DNA of 64,000 bases from Ashinkailepas kermadecensis (GCA_034440615.1 JAOTOM010004742.1:192501-256500), one strand, 5' to 3'; counted from the stretch's first letter, positions 9,898 to 21,658 are shown. Translations and numbers: made by a program. The notes: generated by a model from the sequence alone, not told the origin.

Positions 9898-10125
9898 CTG
9901 GTCATTCCTGAGCCACTCGAGGCAGGTGGGTGAACACTCCGTCCTACAGGTCACCGAGAGCTTAGACGTAACTGGTCATCCCAGAGTCACTCGAGACGAC
10001 ACATGGGCGAACACTCCACCCTACAGGTCACCGGCAGGCTGACGTACCTGGTCATCCCTGAGCCACTCGAGGCGACACATGGGCAAACACTCCACCCTAC
10101 AGGTCACCGACAGACTGGATGCGTT
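9898..10125. repeat. About 75-bp repeat of the exon 13 3' end, three copies
   Basis: CTGGTCAT starts at 9898, 9972 and 10048; the third copy is the exon itself. Each continues with AGTCACTCGAG-like and CCTACAGGTCACCG segments. On the minus strand the 9898 copy keeps a GTAC donor. Confidence 0.88.
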
Positions 10126-10175
10126 CATCAGTGCGCCCAGGTACAGCGGCAGACGCTCGATGAATTGAGGCTTGG
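10048..10175 (-). CDS. Ig gene exon 13 (first half of Ig7)
   Basis: The acceptor is TTTCTCCCACAG|CCAAGCC and the donor GACCAG|GTACGT; phases 1 in, 0 out. It encodes SLSVTCRVECLPMCRLEWLR, the B-C segment with two Cys beyond the canonical one. Both edges of this exon are tandemly repeated into the flanking introns (about 75 bp on the donor side, 67-68 bp on the acceptor side). Confidence 0.86.
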
Positions 10176-10390
10176 CTGTGGGAGAAACGACGAGGTAATG
10201 CCGTAGAGAAAAGATGTTATTGATGAATGAACTGAGGTGTGTCCGTGGGAGAAACAACGAGATAACACAGGGAGAGAGGGGAGGTTATTGTTCAATAAAC
10301 TGAGGCGTGGCCGTCGGAGAAACAATGAGGTAACACAGGTAGAAGGAGGATGTTATTGTTCAATGAACTGAGGCGCGGCTATGGCAGAGG
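10160..10390. repeat. 67-68 bp repeat of the exon 13 5' end, four copies
   Basis: GAGGC/GTG blocks start at 10167, 10234, 10302 and 10370, each followed by the acceptor region. The intronic copies also share GTTATTG-like segments. The AG is kept in the real acceptor and in the outermost copy, lost in the two between. Confidence 0.87.
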
Positions 10391-11034
10391 TATGTTATTC
10401 AGCCTACGTTCCTAGGATAATTAATAACAGGGTCACTGTGAGCAATAGGTTATATTGTAACTCCGGTGAGGTGGGCATGTGAGGCACCCCATGGGCACTC
10501 GAGGTACTGGATATAATTGATAACAGGGCCATTGTGCGCAATGGAACATCGGATGCTTAAGTTCCTGAAAGCATACTAAGAAAAAGTATCAAGACTGACT
10601 GAATAATTGGATGATCAAGCTGCGTAAAACATCAAAGTACAATATACGCATTAGTTTTCTGTTTTCATTTCAGCCTAGCCCGACCTCACGCAACGTTACC
10701 ATTATGAAATGCCCCTGATATTAAGACTGTTCTTAAACACATCAACAATGGCCAAGGACATTAGCCAAGCCACCGATAAGGCCACCGTAGCATCAGCAAT
10801 GGCACAGTAACAGTGCAGCAAGCTTGTTGGGTTCTGGTAGGAGTTTTATTGTTGGTGACAACCTGGGCTTTGGAGGACGGTGCATCAAAATGTAATCGGA
10901 CTATCTTGAAAACCTTGCTCTCGCTGTGAGCAGCTGAACACAGAGCGACGAGCGACGCGCTCCTTATCAGCAATAGGGAAGGCGGAGCGGGCTACGCCAC
11001 GCTCCACTGCCTGTGGTAATATCACCTGGCGCCG
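10391..11034. other. Unique intronic sequence
   Basis: No exon, RNA gene or clear repeat seen. Part of the intron between exons 12 and 13. Confidence 0.4.
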
Positions 11035-11650
11035 TCAATGCCAGACCAACTCCCCGCAGCTGGCTCCATGGTCTGTAGCACTCCGCTCTCGGCTCATTAA
11101 CCAGACCAACTGCCCGCAGCTGACTCCATGGTCTGTAGCACTCTACTCCCGGCTCATTGGCCAGACCAGCTGCCCGCAGCTGACTCCATGGTCTGTAGCA
11201 CCCCGCTCTCGGCTCATTAACCAGACCAGCTGCCCGCAGCTGACTCCATGGTCTGTAGCACTCGGCTCCCGGCTCATTGGTCAAACCAGCTGCCCGCAGA
11301 TGGCTCCATGGTCAGTAGCACTCGGCTCCCGGCTCATTGGCCAGACCAGCTGCCCGCAGCTAGCTCCATGGTCTGTAGCACTCGGCTCCCGGCTCATTGG
11401 CCAGACCAGATCCCCGCAGCTGGCTCCATGGTCTGTAGCACTCTATCCCCGGCTCATTGGCCAGACCAGCTCCCCGCAGCTGGCTCCATGGTCTGTAGCA
11501 CTCTATCTCCGGCTCATTGACAAGACCAACTCCCCGCGGTTGGCTCCATGGTCTGCAACGCTCCTCTCCAGACCAGATCCCCGCAGCTGGCTCCATGGTC
11601 TGCAGCGCTCCTCTCCAGACCAGCTCCCCGCAGCCGGCCCCAAGGACAGC
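11035..11650. repeat. 60-bp minisatellite, about 10 units
   Basis: Units contain CCCGCAGCTG, CTCCATGGTCTGTAGCACTC and CGGCTCATTGGCCAGACCAG. The last units are shortened. It produces overlapping open frames on both strands that are not genes. Confidence 0.93.
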
Positions 11651-12744
11651 AGCGCTTGGCTCCATGGCTGCAGCGCTGTACTCCGGCTCGTTAGCGACTT
11701 TTACGCGTCGCGTTGGCCGCACTTCGGCAGAGCGCGTCGACTTCCAGCGGCGGTTGGCCGAGTTTACTCGGCACCAAATTGGCTCATTACCCCGAATGAA
11801 CGCAGCAGGTACCCGGCGTCGCGCCAGCCGGCTTCCCCTTCCATAATTACTCCGAGGACCGGAAAACTGAGTCGAGGCACCAGCTGGCAACGCGGCCGTC
11901 TCGCCGGCGCCGTTTCCGTCGGCGCCTTGCTCCAACAGACGAGCTCGGGCGGGCTCGAGATGCCGGCGTGACCAGCTGTACCGGCAGCGTCACCACTACG
12001 TGACCTGAGTGATTGGGAAATCACTCGGGTCAGCGAGCACACGCCTCGTCCGGACTGTCGGAACGGCAAATTAACTATAATTCGAGATCAGTGTGGAATC
12101 AACCGAACGCGAACTGACCTACCTGATTGGACTGCATGCACCAGGCCTCTGGACGGGAGCTTGATCTATCGCGTGCCTTAGCATTAGTGCCGTTTTCATC
12201 TCAGCCCAGGGGGCCCAAGAAGCCGACCAGCCAGGAATGGCGTTCCGGGCGTAGTGCCAGCTATTCGACGGTCATTCCCAGCACCGAAACTATTCCGGTT
12301 TGCGATTGTCTCACGGCGACATGAAAACATGAAGCCCGTCACATGCCGATGTAAATCTACCACATACATCCGGAACATACTACATATGACATTCATCTGG
12401 AACTTCACAAACTTGTCTACTAACGTCTAGGAAGACGTTCTTTTTGTGTTGGAGCCAGCCAAGTCCAGAACTTTGTCACAAAGCTGACACGGAGACAAGC
12501 CACCAAGGTACTGGGAGGCAACGCACTGAATGCACAATGGTGCACTTGGAAGGCATATTCGGAAAACCATTCTCAAGATATAAATCTGTCTGCTGAGACG
12601 TGATTGTCACAGCCAGTGATTAGCTTAGTGTATATTGGAAAAAGTCAGAGGAACATTATAGTTCAAATAAAAATAAAATATATGAACTCAGAAAATGCTG
12701 TCTCCACTGCCTATGAACAATGCACCCTACCTGTCGTCGGGTTC
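11651..12744. other. Intronic sequence, no recognised feature
   Basis: GC-rich at first, then AT-rich. No conserved domain or splice-bordered exon seen on either strand. Confidence 0.35.
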
Positions 12745-12917
12745 AGGAAGATTGCTGTTTAGGCGTGTTGCCAATAAAGCAATACTGACTGGAGTCCACC
12801 TGGTGGTGTGTGCCTACTGAGAAAAGTTTCGGAACCTCGCGGATTCGAACCCGCAACTCTGACATGGCTGCCGTCCGATGGTGGATCAGGCGGTCACTCG
12901 GCTGCGCACACCACACA
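12745..12917 (-). mobile_element. tRNA-derived SINE
   Basis: On the minus strand a polymerase III A-box-like TGCGCAGCCGAGTG (about 12907-12894) is followed 56 bases later by a perfect B box GGTTCGAATCC (12851-12841) inside a T-arm GCGGGTTCGAATCCGC. The spacing fits a class II (Ser/Leu-type) tRNA. No clean acceptor stem closes it and unrelated sequence follows, so a SINE head is more likely than a working tRNA gene. Outer limits are approximate. Confidence 0.6.
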
Positions 12918-13299
12918 ATCAACACAAGATAAATGATAATGAAAATGGGTCATGCAAGGCTGTACAAACGTTGCGCTTCCGCAATGTCTTCACTATTTCT
13001 CTTATGCTCACGCCAACTGCGATGCACGAGTCCTCTGACACCAGGGCATGTTTTTAGACTTCGCCAGACGTGAACTTATTCACGCCGGAAATCACTTTGC
13101 TTAAGTCGTTTTCAGGCCGCCATATGATTCAACATATTGAGCATTTTTCGCACGTTCTATTCACCATGCTCATGAAGTCGAGTATTTAGCAAGCAAGCAA
13201 GCTCGTAGCAACAAATGCAGTGGGTAGACGTCGAGCGCTGCATAACCTACATGCATGCATATCTATGTATGCATATGCATACAATCCCATGCATACATA

Positions 13300-14493
13300 G
13301 CCACGTGACCGACGGCTGGCCTGCAGCTGACCCTTAGGAGGTGCCGGCCGGACCACATAGCCACGTGACCGACGGCTGGCCTGCAGCTGACCCTTAGGAG
13401 GTGTCGGCCGGACCACATAGCCACGTGACCGACGGCTGGCCTGCAGCTGACCCTTAGGAGGTGTCGGCCGGACCACATAGCCACGTGACCGACGGCTGGC
13501 CTGCAGCTGACCCTTAGGAGGTGCCGGCCGGACCACATAGCCACGTGACCGACGGCTGGCCTGCAGCTGACCCTTAGGAGGTGCCGGCCGGACCACATAG
13601 CCACGTGACCGTCGGCTGGCCTGCAGCTGACCCTTAGGAGGTGCCGGCGGACCACATAGCCACGTGACCGACGGCTGGCCTGCAGCTGACCCTTAGGAGG
13701 TGCCGGCCGGACCACATAGCCACGTGACCGACGGCTGGCCTGCAGCTGACCCTTAGGAGGTGTCGGCCGGACCACATAGCCACGTGACCGACGGCTGACC
13801 TGCAGCTGACCCTTAGGAGGTGCCGGCCGGACCACATAGCCACGTGACCGTCGGCTGGCCTGCAGCTGACCCTTAGGAGGTGCCGGCCGGACCACATAGC
13901 CACGTGACCGACGGCTGGCCTGCAGCTGACCCTTAGGAGGTGTCGGCCGGACCACATAGCCACGTGACCGACGGCTGGCCTGCAGCTGACCCTTAGGAGG
14001 TGTCGGCCGGACCACATAGCCACGTGACCGACGGCTGGCCTGCAGCTGACCCTTAGGAGGTGTCGGCCGGACCACATAGCCACGTGACCGACGGCTGGCC
14101 TGCAGCTAACCCTTAGGAGGTGCCGGCCGGCCCACATAGCCACGTGACCGACGGCTGGCCTGCAGCTGACCCTTAGGAGGTGTCGACCGGACCACATAGC
14201 CACGTGACCGACGGCTGGCCTGCAGCTGACCCTTAGGAGGTGTCGGCCGGACCACATAGCCACGTGACCGACGGCTGGCCTGCAGCTGACCCTTAGGAGG
14301 TGTCGGCCGGACCACATAGCCACGTGACCGACGGCTGGCCTGCAGCTGACCCTTAGGAGGTGCCGGCCGGACCACATAGCCACGTGACCGACGGCTGGCC
14401 TGCAGCTGACCCTTAGGAGGTGCCGGCCGGACCACATAGCCACGTGACCGACGGCTGGCCTGCAGCTGACCCTTAGGAGGTGCCGGCCGGACC
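13300..14493. repeat. 60-bp minisatellite, about 20 highly similar units
   Basis: Each unit has CCACGTGACCGACGGCTGGC, CTGCAGCTGACCC and TTAGGAGGTG(C/T)CGGCCGGAC. Differences are mostly single bases (C/T in GTGCCGG/GTGTCGG); a 1-bp deletion near 13648 shifts the reading frame. Homogeneity implies recent expansion or gene conversion. Confidence 0.97.
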
Positions 14494-14726
14494 GTCTCCA
14501 TTAATGCTCCGCCGTAAAACCGTTTCTTTTAACCAAAGCAAATGTTCGCAATGCAATGGAAATGTTGCGGTCAAATTGTTTACCTTGATTATAAAAGAAT
14601 GCAAAGAAAAAGAAAAAAGAAAAGAAAAGAACCTCCCTGAATAGTGGAATTACGACTTGAAATATTACAACAAAGGGCTATGAATGTTTCAAAAGCATGG
14701 CGGTCGTGCTAGGTTGGCTTGGTCAG

Positions 14727-14832
14727 ATTATCTGTTGTCGCATATGCACCGGAGCAGACTCCCTGGGGCTGCGCCCTCATTATCTGTTGTCGCATATGCA
14801 CCGGAGCAGACTCCCTGGGGCTGCGCCCTCAT
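14727..14832. repeat. 52-bp tandem duplication
   Basis: ATTATCTGTTGTCGCATATG starts at 14727 and 14779; the two copies are identical over their length. Confidence 0.9.
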
Positions 14833-14883
14833 TCCTAATAATTTTTTTATATAATTATTTGGATGCATCGTGTGCTCTCCAGT

Positions 14884-14985
14884 GATGACCGAGGTCACAC
14901 ATTGAACATCACGCCGTGACCATGTGACCATGTGACCGTGACCATGTGACCGAGGTCACACATTGAACATCACGCCGTGGCCATG
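14884..14985. repeat. Duplicated ACCGAGGTCACACATTGAAC block
   Basis: Two copies of about 65 bp with inner CCATGTGACC repeats. Confidence 0.85.
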
Positions 14986-15027
14986 GCCACCTAGCCATAC
15001 AGCCCACCGACCCCCTGACCCTGCTGG

Positions 15028-15732
15028 TCCAACTGATCCCACTGATCTCACCGACCACACTGATCCCACTGACACCGATGATCCCACGGACCCCACGGAC
15101 CCATTGATCTCACTGATCCCACTGATACCACTGATCCCACTGAGCCAACTGATCCCACTGGTCCCACTGACCCCACCGACCCCACCAACACCATTGACCC
15201 CACTGACCCATTTATGCCGCTGATCCCACCGATCCCACTGATCCCATTGTTCCCACCGATACCACAGATCCAACTGATCCCACCGATCTCACTGACACAA
15301 CTGATCCCACTAATCACACTGATCAGACTGATACACTGAGCCACTGAGCACACTAATTACACCAATCACACTGATCCCACTGATCCCGCTGATCCCGCTG
15401 ATCCCACTGATCCCGCTGATCCCACTAATCACACTGATCAAACTGCTACACTGAGCCACTGAGCACACTAATCACACCAATCACACTGATCCCACTGATC
15501 CCACCGACATCACCGATCCCGACTGATCACACGGACCCCACTGATCCCACTGATCCCATTGGTCCCAATGATTCTACTATCACACCGGCCACACTGACCA
15601 CACTAACAACGCTAACCACACTAATCACACTGACCCCACTGATCCCACTGATCCCATTGGATCCCATTGGTCCCACTGACCCCACTGACCACACTGACGC
15701 CACTGACCCCACTAATCCCACTGACCGTCTGC
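15028..15732. repeat. 9-bp minisatellite (CACTGATCC), about 75 units
   Basis: Degenerate CACTGATCC array with higher-order structure: a block around 15300-15350 recurs at 15420-15480. It ends about 45 bp beyond the exon 12 donor. Confidence 0.95.
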
Positions 15733-15775
15733 CGCACACGACTGACACGTGTCAGGCCACACGGCCGCCACTCAC

Positions 15776-15932
15776 TGAGCACGTCGAGCGCCACGTGTCC
15801 CTCGGCGCTGTTGCCGGCCCGGTTGGTGGCGACGCAGCTGAAGTTGGCGTTGTCCTCCAGCGAGACGGTGCTGATGCGCCACGTGTCGCCCGTCACGTCG
15901 GTGATCACGTGGTTGCCACGCATCCAGATGAA
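15776..15932 (-). CDS. Ig gene exon 12 (second half of Ig6)
   Basis: The acceptor is CGCGCGACAG|TTCATCT and the donor GTGCTCA|GTGAGT; phases 0 in, 1 out. It begins FIWMRGN (core Trp) and has DNANFSCVATNRAGNSAEG. Minisatellites flank both sides: one ends about 45 bp past the donor, another begins about 12 bp before the acceptor. Confidence 0.89.
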
Positions 15933-15943
15933 CTGTCGCGCGA

Positions 15944-16165
15944 GGAGGCACGAGATCAGCGGCACGGGTCGGTGGCACGAGGTGGCACGAGGTCAGTGGT
16001 ACGAGGTGGCTCGCACGACGCTGGTGGTTCGAGGTGACCCGCACGAGGTCGGTGGTACGAGGTAGCTCGCACGAGGTCAGTGGCATGGAGTCGGTGGCAC
16101 GGGGACGGTGACGTGAGGTCAGTGACCCGAGGTTGTTGACGTGAGATCGATGACATGAGAACGGC
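15944..16165. repeat. 13-15 bp repeat beside exon 12 acceptor
   Basis: Degenerate GTGGCACGAGGT/GGTCAGTGGTACGAGG units begin about 12 bp upstream of the exon 12 acceptor and fade out towards 16165. Confidence 0.85.
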
Positions 16166-16444
16166 GAAGCTAATGACATGTTACGGTGATTTAGTTGAGT
16201 TCTTCCTTTTGCTGCGTGTCTTTTATTTTATGAAGTAAAAGGAAGCAACCCTTTTGTTTTAATATCAACTGAATGGACAACAAACGTCGTTTATTATGAA
16301 CAGGTTGTGCTTATTTGTCAGGAATATTAGGGAAATCTACGACGATTCTTCGTGAACATGTCGTTCTCTCACCAACTAGCGCGATGCTTTACAATGAAGT
16401 ACGCCTTCTGCAACGGTGCCGGCGAAAGGCCGGTGGTTACTTAC

Positions 16445-16554
16445 CTTCCGCGCAGGAGGATAGCCCAGGTTATCGACCTTGCAGGTCAAAGTAACAGCCG
16501 ATCCCTTCAGAACGGTGAGCGGTTCGTACACCAAAACCGCCGTCTTGGGCGGAT
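16445..16554 (-). CDS. Ig gene exon 11 (first half of Ig6)
   Basis: The acceptor is GCTGTTTACAG|ATCCGCC and the donor CGGAAG|GTAAGT; phases 1 in, 0 out. It has KGSAVTLTCKVDNLGYPPAR, the A'-C segment. The core Trp follows at the start of exon 12. Confidence 0.89.
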
Positions 16555-17146
16555 CTGTAAACAGCGGCAATAACGTACACATGGCGGTCTCAAGATGTCT
16601 AGTTTGCAGCGTCGTACACGTGTACACACAAGGAAACATTACTGCACGCATGAGACGCATTGGAATATCTGCAAGCATGCTGCCTTCGTGTTGTTACATT
16701 ATTGTATTGCTGCTTTCGTGTTATAACGGTATTGTGTTACTGCCTTCGTGTTGTTTTGCATTATTGCGGTCACACAGCGTCTGTTCCGAACTGGAGATTG
16801 GGTTTGACGAGGCGGACGAGAAGATCATAAAGTGTTCGGAAAACCAACTTTGTACATAAACCGTCTGGAGCAATTTCATTAAGCTCAGCAAATTGTCCGC
16901 TCATGAATCTCCCAAACGCCAACATGCGAGTCACGGAGGTTCAATACATCAGCTGGGCGGAATTTCGGTCGTGGCCTTGGCAGAGACATTAGTCGGATGC
17001 AAAACAGAACGCCGTCCTTCCCAGTCGAGCAAACTTAGGCGCTTCATTACACGACTGGCTGAGTTGTGCATCAACTAGTCACCCCCCCCCCTCCTCCTCC
17101 TCCTCCCCGCTCTGCCCGGCACTTACACAATTGGTAGGATACTCAC

Positions 17147-17332
17147 AGTGGATAATCAACTCCTTGGGCTTGGAGACTGGCCCCCATCCGGCGGAGTTCA
17201 GGCCCGAACAGCTGTAGTTGGCCAGAAAGCTACCGTCCACACGCAGGAAGATGAGTTGGTCCGGGTCGGTGGTGCAGTTAATGCGATCTTCGCTTGAAAT
17301 TGTGCCGTCCTCCGGATTCTCGAATTCAAATT
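17147..17332 (-). CDS. Ig gene exon 10 (second half of Ig5)
   Basis: The acceptor is GGTTGCAG|AATTTG and the donor CCACT|GTGAGT; phases 1 in, 1 out. It contains FLANYSCSGLNSAGWGPVS, an F strand with Y-x-C followed by the N-x-x-G turn typical of I-set domains. An additional Cys (RINCTT) lies upstream in the D-E region. Longer than the average half-domain exon of this gene. Confidence 0.87.
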
Positions 17333-18566
17333 CTGCAACCCATCAAGCAGATATGTACTGAAGAGGGGAGTAAATAACTAGAAGGCCTACCAATATCCAC
17401 CAAAGGCTTGCCATAGACGGTACCAGCAAACACCGTATCGCTAAAAATATGCCTTGATAAAATGCATTACAACCAGAAGCGCAACCTATGTTTTTCACTG
17501 ATAGGGAAAAATGTAGGTAGCCCGGAATCTCTTAATCCTCGCATTACCTTCTGTTTACAATACTGTTGCATCCGAAAAGCCTAAGGTGAGGTCAGGTCAC
17601 GCCGTGTGGTCAGGTGAAGTACGCTCAATCTTAAATATCCCCAGTATATTACTTCGAAGTATATACAAATTTGCTCCAAGAAGAACTGATATGATATTGA
17701 AGCATTGTTGTGGACTGTGCAGCTTCTGACCTTGTGACTTGATCTTAGGTCACGCTGGGCAATGCATAAAGTGATAAAACGATCACTTTAGCCTTCACCA
17801 AATCGTACACTGCTTGGAAAGTAACTACAAAGGAAGGTTAGATGAGATCAAACAAGGCCAGCTCGCACGAAGTCAGGTCAAATACAGTCAAACAAATTCA
17901 GATCATACGACGTCAGGTCATCTCAGGCCATTGGTTTGGCATCCAATGTCATGTCACGGTTTGTAGACGGCGATGAAACCGAATTCAGATATGATTCAAC
18001 AAGGAACAGCAATGTTCTGTACAAAACAATATTCTGGCAATGTTTAGAATATACATGATACTTGACCTGACCTTATGTCATAAACCTTTGGCACATAGAT
18101 TACTCCAGAATGATTATCACTTGCTCTTCATCATTTTCAGCGTGAAAAGTACCACCAAATTCAAGTTTCCCCACTCACTACGGTAACGAAGCGCGAAAAT
18201 TGGCCCGACGTCATGTCAGTAACCTTGACCTTAATTAAAATATCGAGACAGTGGATTGTTTGTATGGATGAACGAACGGCATGATCTGAATTTGGAATTT
18301 ATATGCTACAACTACTTCGAATGGCGGCACTTTGAAGATTTTGGAGCAGTGCTAACTTTGATCCGTCCCAGATGAATGACCTTTGATGCCGAGACGTGAA
18401 ATTCGCACGAGATATGCAAAGCAGATGCACAAGAAGTTGTTAACAACTTCGTGTCTCTGCATGTGCACAGAGATTCGCCTTCGGTCGCTATCCCGGAAAT
18501 TCTGAGGGAGGGGCTCTCGGGAACCCCAGCCCGATGAGGGTAAACAACGGAAATATCTATCTGTAT
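17333..18566. other. Intron 9 with scattered AGGTCA-type half-sites
   Basis: No exon seen. Between about 17585 and 18235 there are several AGGTCA/TGACCT hexamers, for example AGGTGAGGTCAGGTCACG and CTTGACCTGACCTTATG. Binding by nuclear receptors is possible but unsupported. Confidence 0.3.
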
Positions 18567-18614
18567 GGGCTTATAGCTTTATTGTTGTGTAAATCGCAGA
18601 CAAGCTATAAGCCC
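18567..18614. repeat. Perfect 12-bp inverted repeat
   Basis: GGGCTTATAGCT (18567-18578) and AGCTATAAGCCC (18603-18614) are exact complements around a 24-base loop. Confidence 0.65.
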
Positions 18615-18916
18615 TTGAATACGTCATGTAGAAGCTGGATAGTTTTTCCCTGGTCCAAGGAGAACTGGTCCTAATTCAGCCCAGCTAAGAAATAGCCTAG
18701 AAGCGCAGACTGAAATGGCAATGAATAGAACACTCCTGATGGCCACTTGTACTGCTTTAGCGCCAATTTCCCACCATTCAGTGCTTCTTCGTCGGATCGC
18801 CAAGCATAATTCGCGCAGTACACCCACAGTAAGTCATCGTAACATGGACGCACTGCGCAGTACATCACCATGAATCACTTCAACCATCGTCAAAGGTGGC
18901 GCAGGTGAAGGCTCAC

Positions 18917-19093
18917 CGGTGTCGCTGGCGTTGCACCGCACGGTCTCCCTCAGCAGGTCGCCGTCCAAGAACCACTTGACCTGCTGCAGCTGGCCGGGGT
19001 CGCCGGCCTCCACTTGGCAGCCGAACGTCACGTTCTCCACGTCCGCCTCCAGCACTACGTCGGCGCTCATGGTGAGCAACACGTCCGGCGGAA
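18917..19093 (-). CDS. Ig gene exon 9 (first half of Ig5)
   Basis: The acceptor is CGTGCCGCAG|TTCCGCC and the donor GACACCG|GTGAGC; phases 1 in, 1 out. It encodes NVTFGCQVEAGDP and QQVKWFLDGD, with sequons at NVT and NAS. GC-rich relative to its introns, as most exons of this gene are. Confidence 0.88.
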
Positions 19094-19204
19094 CTGCGGC
19101 ACGGAGCGCGCGACGTCGAGCAAAGCCGAGCGAACATCCGGCAGAAAGCGGCGGCGAAGCAGAGCTGGGCGGCGGAACAGTGCGGCGATACAGAGCGATG
19201 TCGG

Positions 19205-19285
19205 AGTCACGCGCTCAGATGGGACAGGGACAGCGGCACAGGGACAGGGACAGGGACTCAGCGGACAGGGACAGGGACTGTGACC
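19205..19285. repeat. GGGACA simple repeat
   Basis: Short interrupted hexamer array upstream of exon 9. Confidence 0.85.
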
Positions 19286-20078
19286 TCGTCCAGGCACATC
19301 CACAGTCCCTGGACCATCCACGGACTGTGGATGACATTGGCCACCATGGCTGCGATGCATTTCGTTTGGGGATAACACACCAACCAAGCTATCGTCCAAT
19401 TGGAAACGTGCGCATGTGTCGTTTTCTGGTTGTCAAGAACGGTTCGTCATGTTTGCTGTTTACTGAGGAATACGGAGTCATGTGTGTGTGTGTAATGGCT
19501 GTACAGCCTCCGCTAATGCGGCCAAGCAGCGCGAGAACAACTGAGTACTCATTCGATACAGGTCCCCGTCACGCGATTAGGTGACCGGGACCTCCTACAC
19601 ACACTGATGTATGTGATAGTCGAGCTAATGTCGGAAAATGATAACGTGCTGGCATTCATCCAACAAAAACAAAAACAAAATCATCAAGGTTTGGTTGATC
19701 TAGATACTCTTCAGATAGCCACAAATTTTGTGGAGTGATCGAAGAGCATTCGGAGGCGTGGAGAGACAGGTGTAAGATATCCGGGTCCTCAATTTTGCAC
19801 CATGCCATTCGAGATAGTTTCTTGGTTTCTTTTTAGGATTAGTGGCTCAGATTTAACCTCTAGCGGGCTATCGTATGGAGGTTGTTTTCAAAGCAACTAA
19901 CTTTGTTTCAATTGGATACAAACCGTAATCATTTGACCACACATGTTTAGTACTAGTCAGGAAAGCAACATTGCAAGCAAAACTGATTTCAAGAATGTTC
20001 CTGCCTGACCTAATCTGCAAGCTAAGTGCAACAGCTAAAGGTCTATTAGGTAGCATAAATTGTGATCATCTACGTGTC

Positions 20079-20420
20079 GATCCCGTGTCGGTCCCGTGTC
20101 GGTCCCGTGTCGGTCCCGTGTCGGTCCCCTGTCGGTCCCGTGTCGGTCCCCTGTCAGTCCCGTGTCGGTCCCCTGTCGGTCCAGTATCGGTCCCGTGTCG
20201 ATCCCGTGTCGGTCCCCGTGTCGGTCCCGTGTCGGTCCCCGTGTCGGTCCCGTGTCGGTCCCGTGTCGGTCCCGTGTCGGTCCCGTGTCGGTCCCCTGTC
20301 GGTCCCGTGTCGGTCCCCTGTCAGTCCCGTGTCGGTCCAGTGTCGGTCCCGTGTCGGTCCCCTGTCGGTCCCGTGTTGGTCCCCTGTCAGTCCCGTGTCG
20401 GTCCAGTGTCGGTCCCGTCG
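20079..20420. repeat. 11-bp minisatellite (GTGTCGGTCCC), about 31 units
   Basis: Units differ by CGTG/CCTG and GGTC/AGTC. Open in all frames on both strands because the unit lacks stops. Confidence 0.96.
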
Positions 20421-21657
20421 GTTTTGCGACACCGACTGCTGCAGTTTTGTTCGCGGACAACTGCCATTTTTCGAGCCACAGCTACATATCACATTATGCT
20501 ACTATCGAATGGGAAATCGTTAGCGGACCGCAAGTCCCTCCACATCGAAGCTCGTGGAGAATAAATGCGTGGCCACTATAAATAACATGATGCACAAGAA
20601 AAGTGGGGAAAATTCCGCCACAAAACTCACGGTTCGAAACGACATAAACACGACATAGTATGTCGTTTGGAAACAGTACTTTGTTCGCAGCGAAGTCACC
20701 ATATGTAAGGAGTAATAAATCATTTCTGGGCAATTTATCATGAAGTCTGTCATTTCGGACACAATTTTCCATTTGCTGGTGGTAATTTGGTCTAACTGAA
20801 CAGCAGCATCAGACAGGCGGCTGTGACACATCTTAATCACGCATCGATGAATCCGTCCTTTTCTTACGGTGCTAACAAAAAGGCTAATGGTTCTCCGGCA
20901 GAAAATTCATCAGAGGTGCGATTCAGACTGGTCTGAAAAAGGGGCGATGGCTGCACCGCCATTCGAAAGAGATGACGCCTTAAGCCCACACAGTGTTAGT
21001 TCGCATCCATATCCGAAAGACATGGAAGGTTTGCCAGCACCCAAAACAGATGGTGTCTTTCACCATTTTCCGAAAGACATGACGTCTTGCATCATGTCTC
21101 GAAATGGGCGGAGCCTTCTGCCATCACGCGAACATAAATAAAGTGCTGTCATCATTACCGAAAGAAATGATATGTTCACCTCCACAAAGCAAGCTGCAAC
21201 GTATAATCAAAGTTGCATGTTCCCCACGGATTGCCAATGTAACAAGAACAGGCATTGTTACGGCTTAAGCTCTTTTTGTGATGACAGCAATTATGTTCTT
21301 CGGACCACATAATAGTTTCTACTCGATGTTAACCTCACATTTATCTCAACCACATTATTTTAGCCACCATCGGGAGGGGACACTTATCGCCCCCTGTAGC
21401 TTTTTCTATGTAACTAGAGAAGAATATGACGCAGTGCCTTCAACCTTTCAATACTCCTCAAACCATCAATTTTACACCTTGCATCAAAAACGTTTCATGA
21501 AGGGCATCCTTGATCACCGGTTATGACGTAGTCCGAAGAGAACATGTAACTTTCAGATGTTATGGCCGGGTGCAGGCAAAGGCCTCCTCTGCACTGGGAT
21601 CAAATGTCGGCTAATGTAGTAGGAGCTTGATTAACTCGTGCTCATTCGTCCGCCAGA

Positions 21658-21658
<1 letters not shown>
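20421..21658. other. Intronic sequence with a faint decayed repeat
   Basis: CCGAAAGACATG-like motifs recur at roughly 70-80 bp between 20960 and 21170, suggesting an old degraded tandem repeat. No exon seen. Confidence 0.3.

Noticed and set aside
12841..12907. Functional tRNA gene
   Set aside because: A and B boxes are present, but no complementary acceptor stem closes the structure; a SINE head is more likely.
13186..14501. Several 130-270 codon minus-strand frames
   Set aside because: Translations of the 60-bp minisatellite, open in more than one frame because the unit lacks stops.
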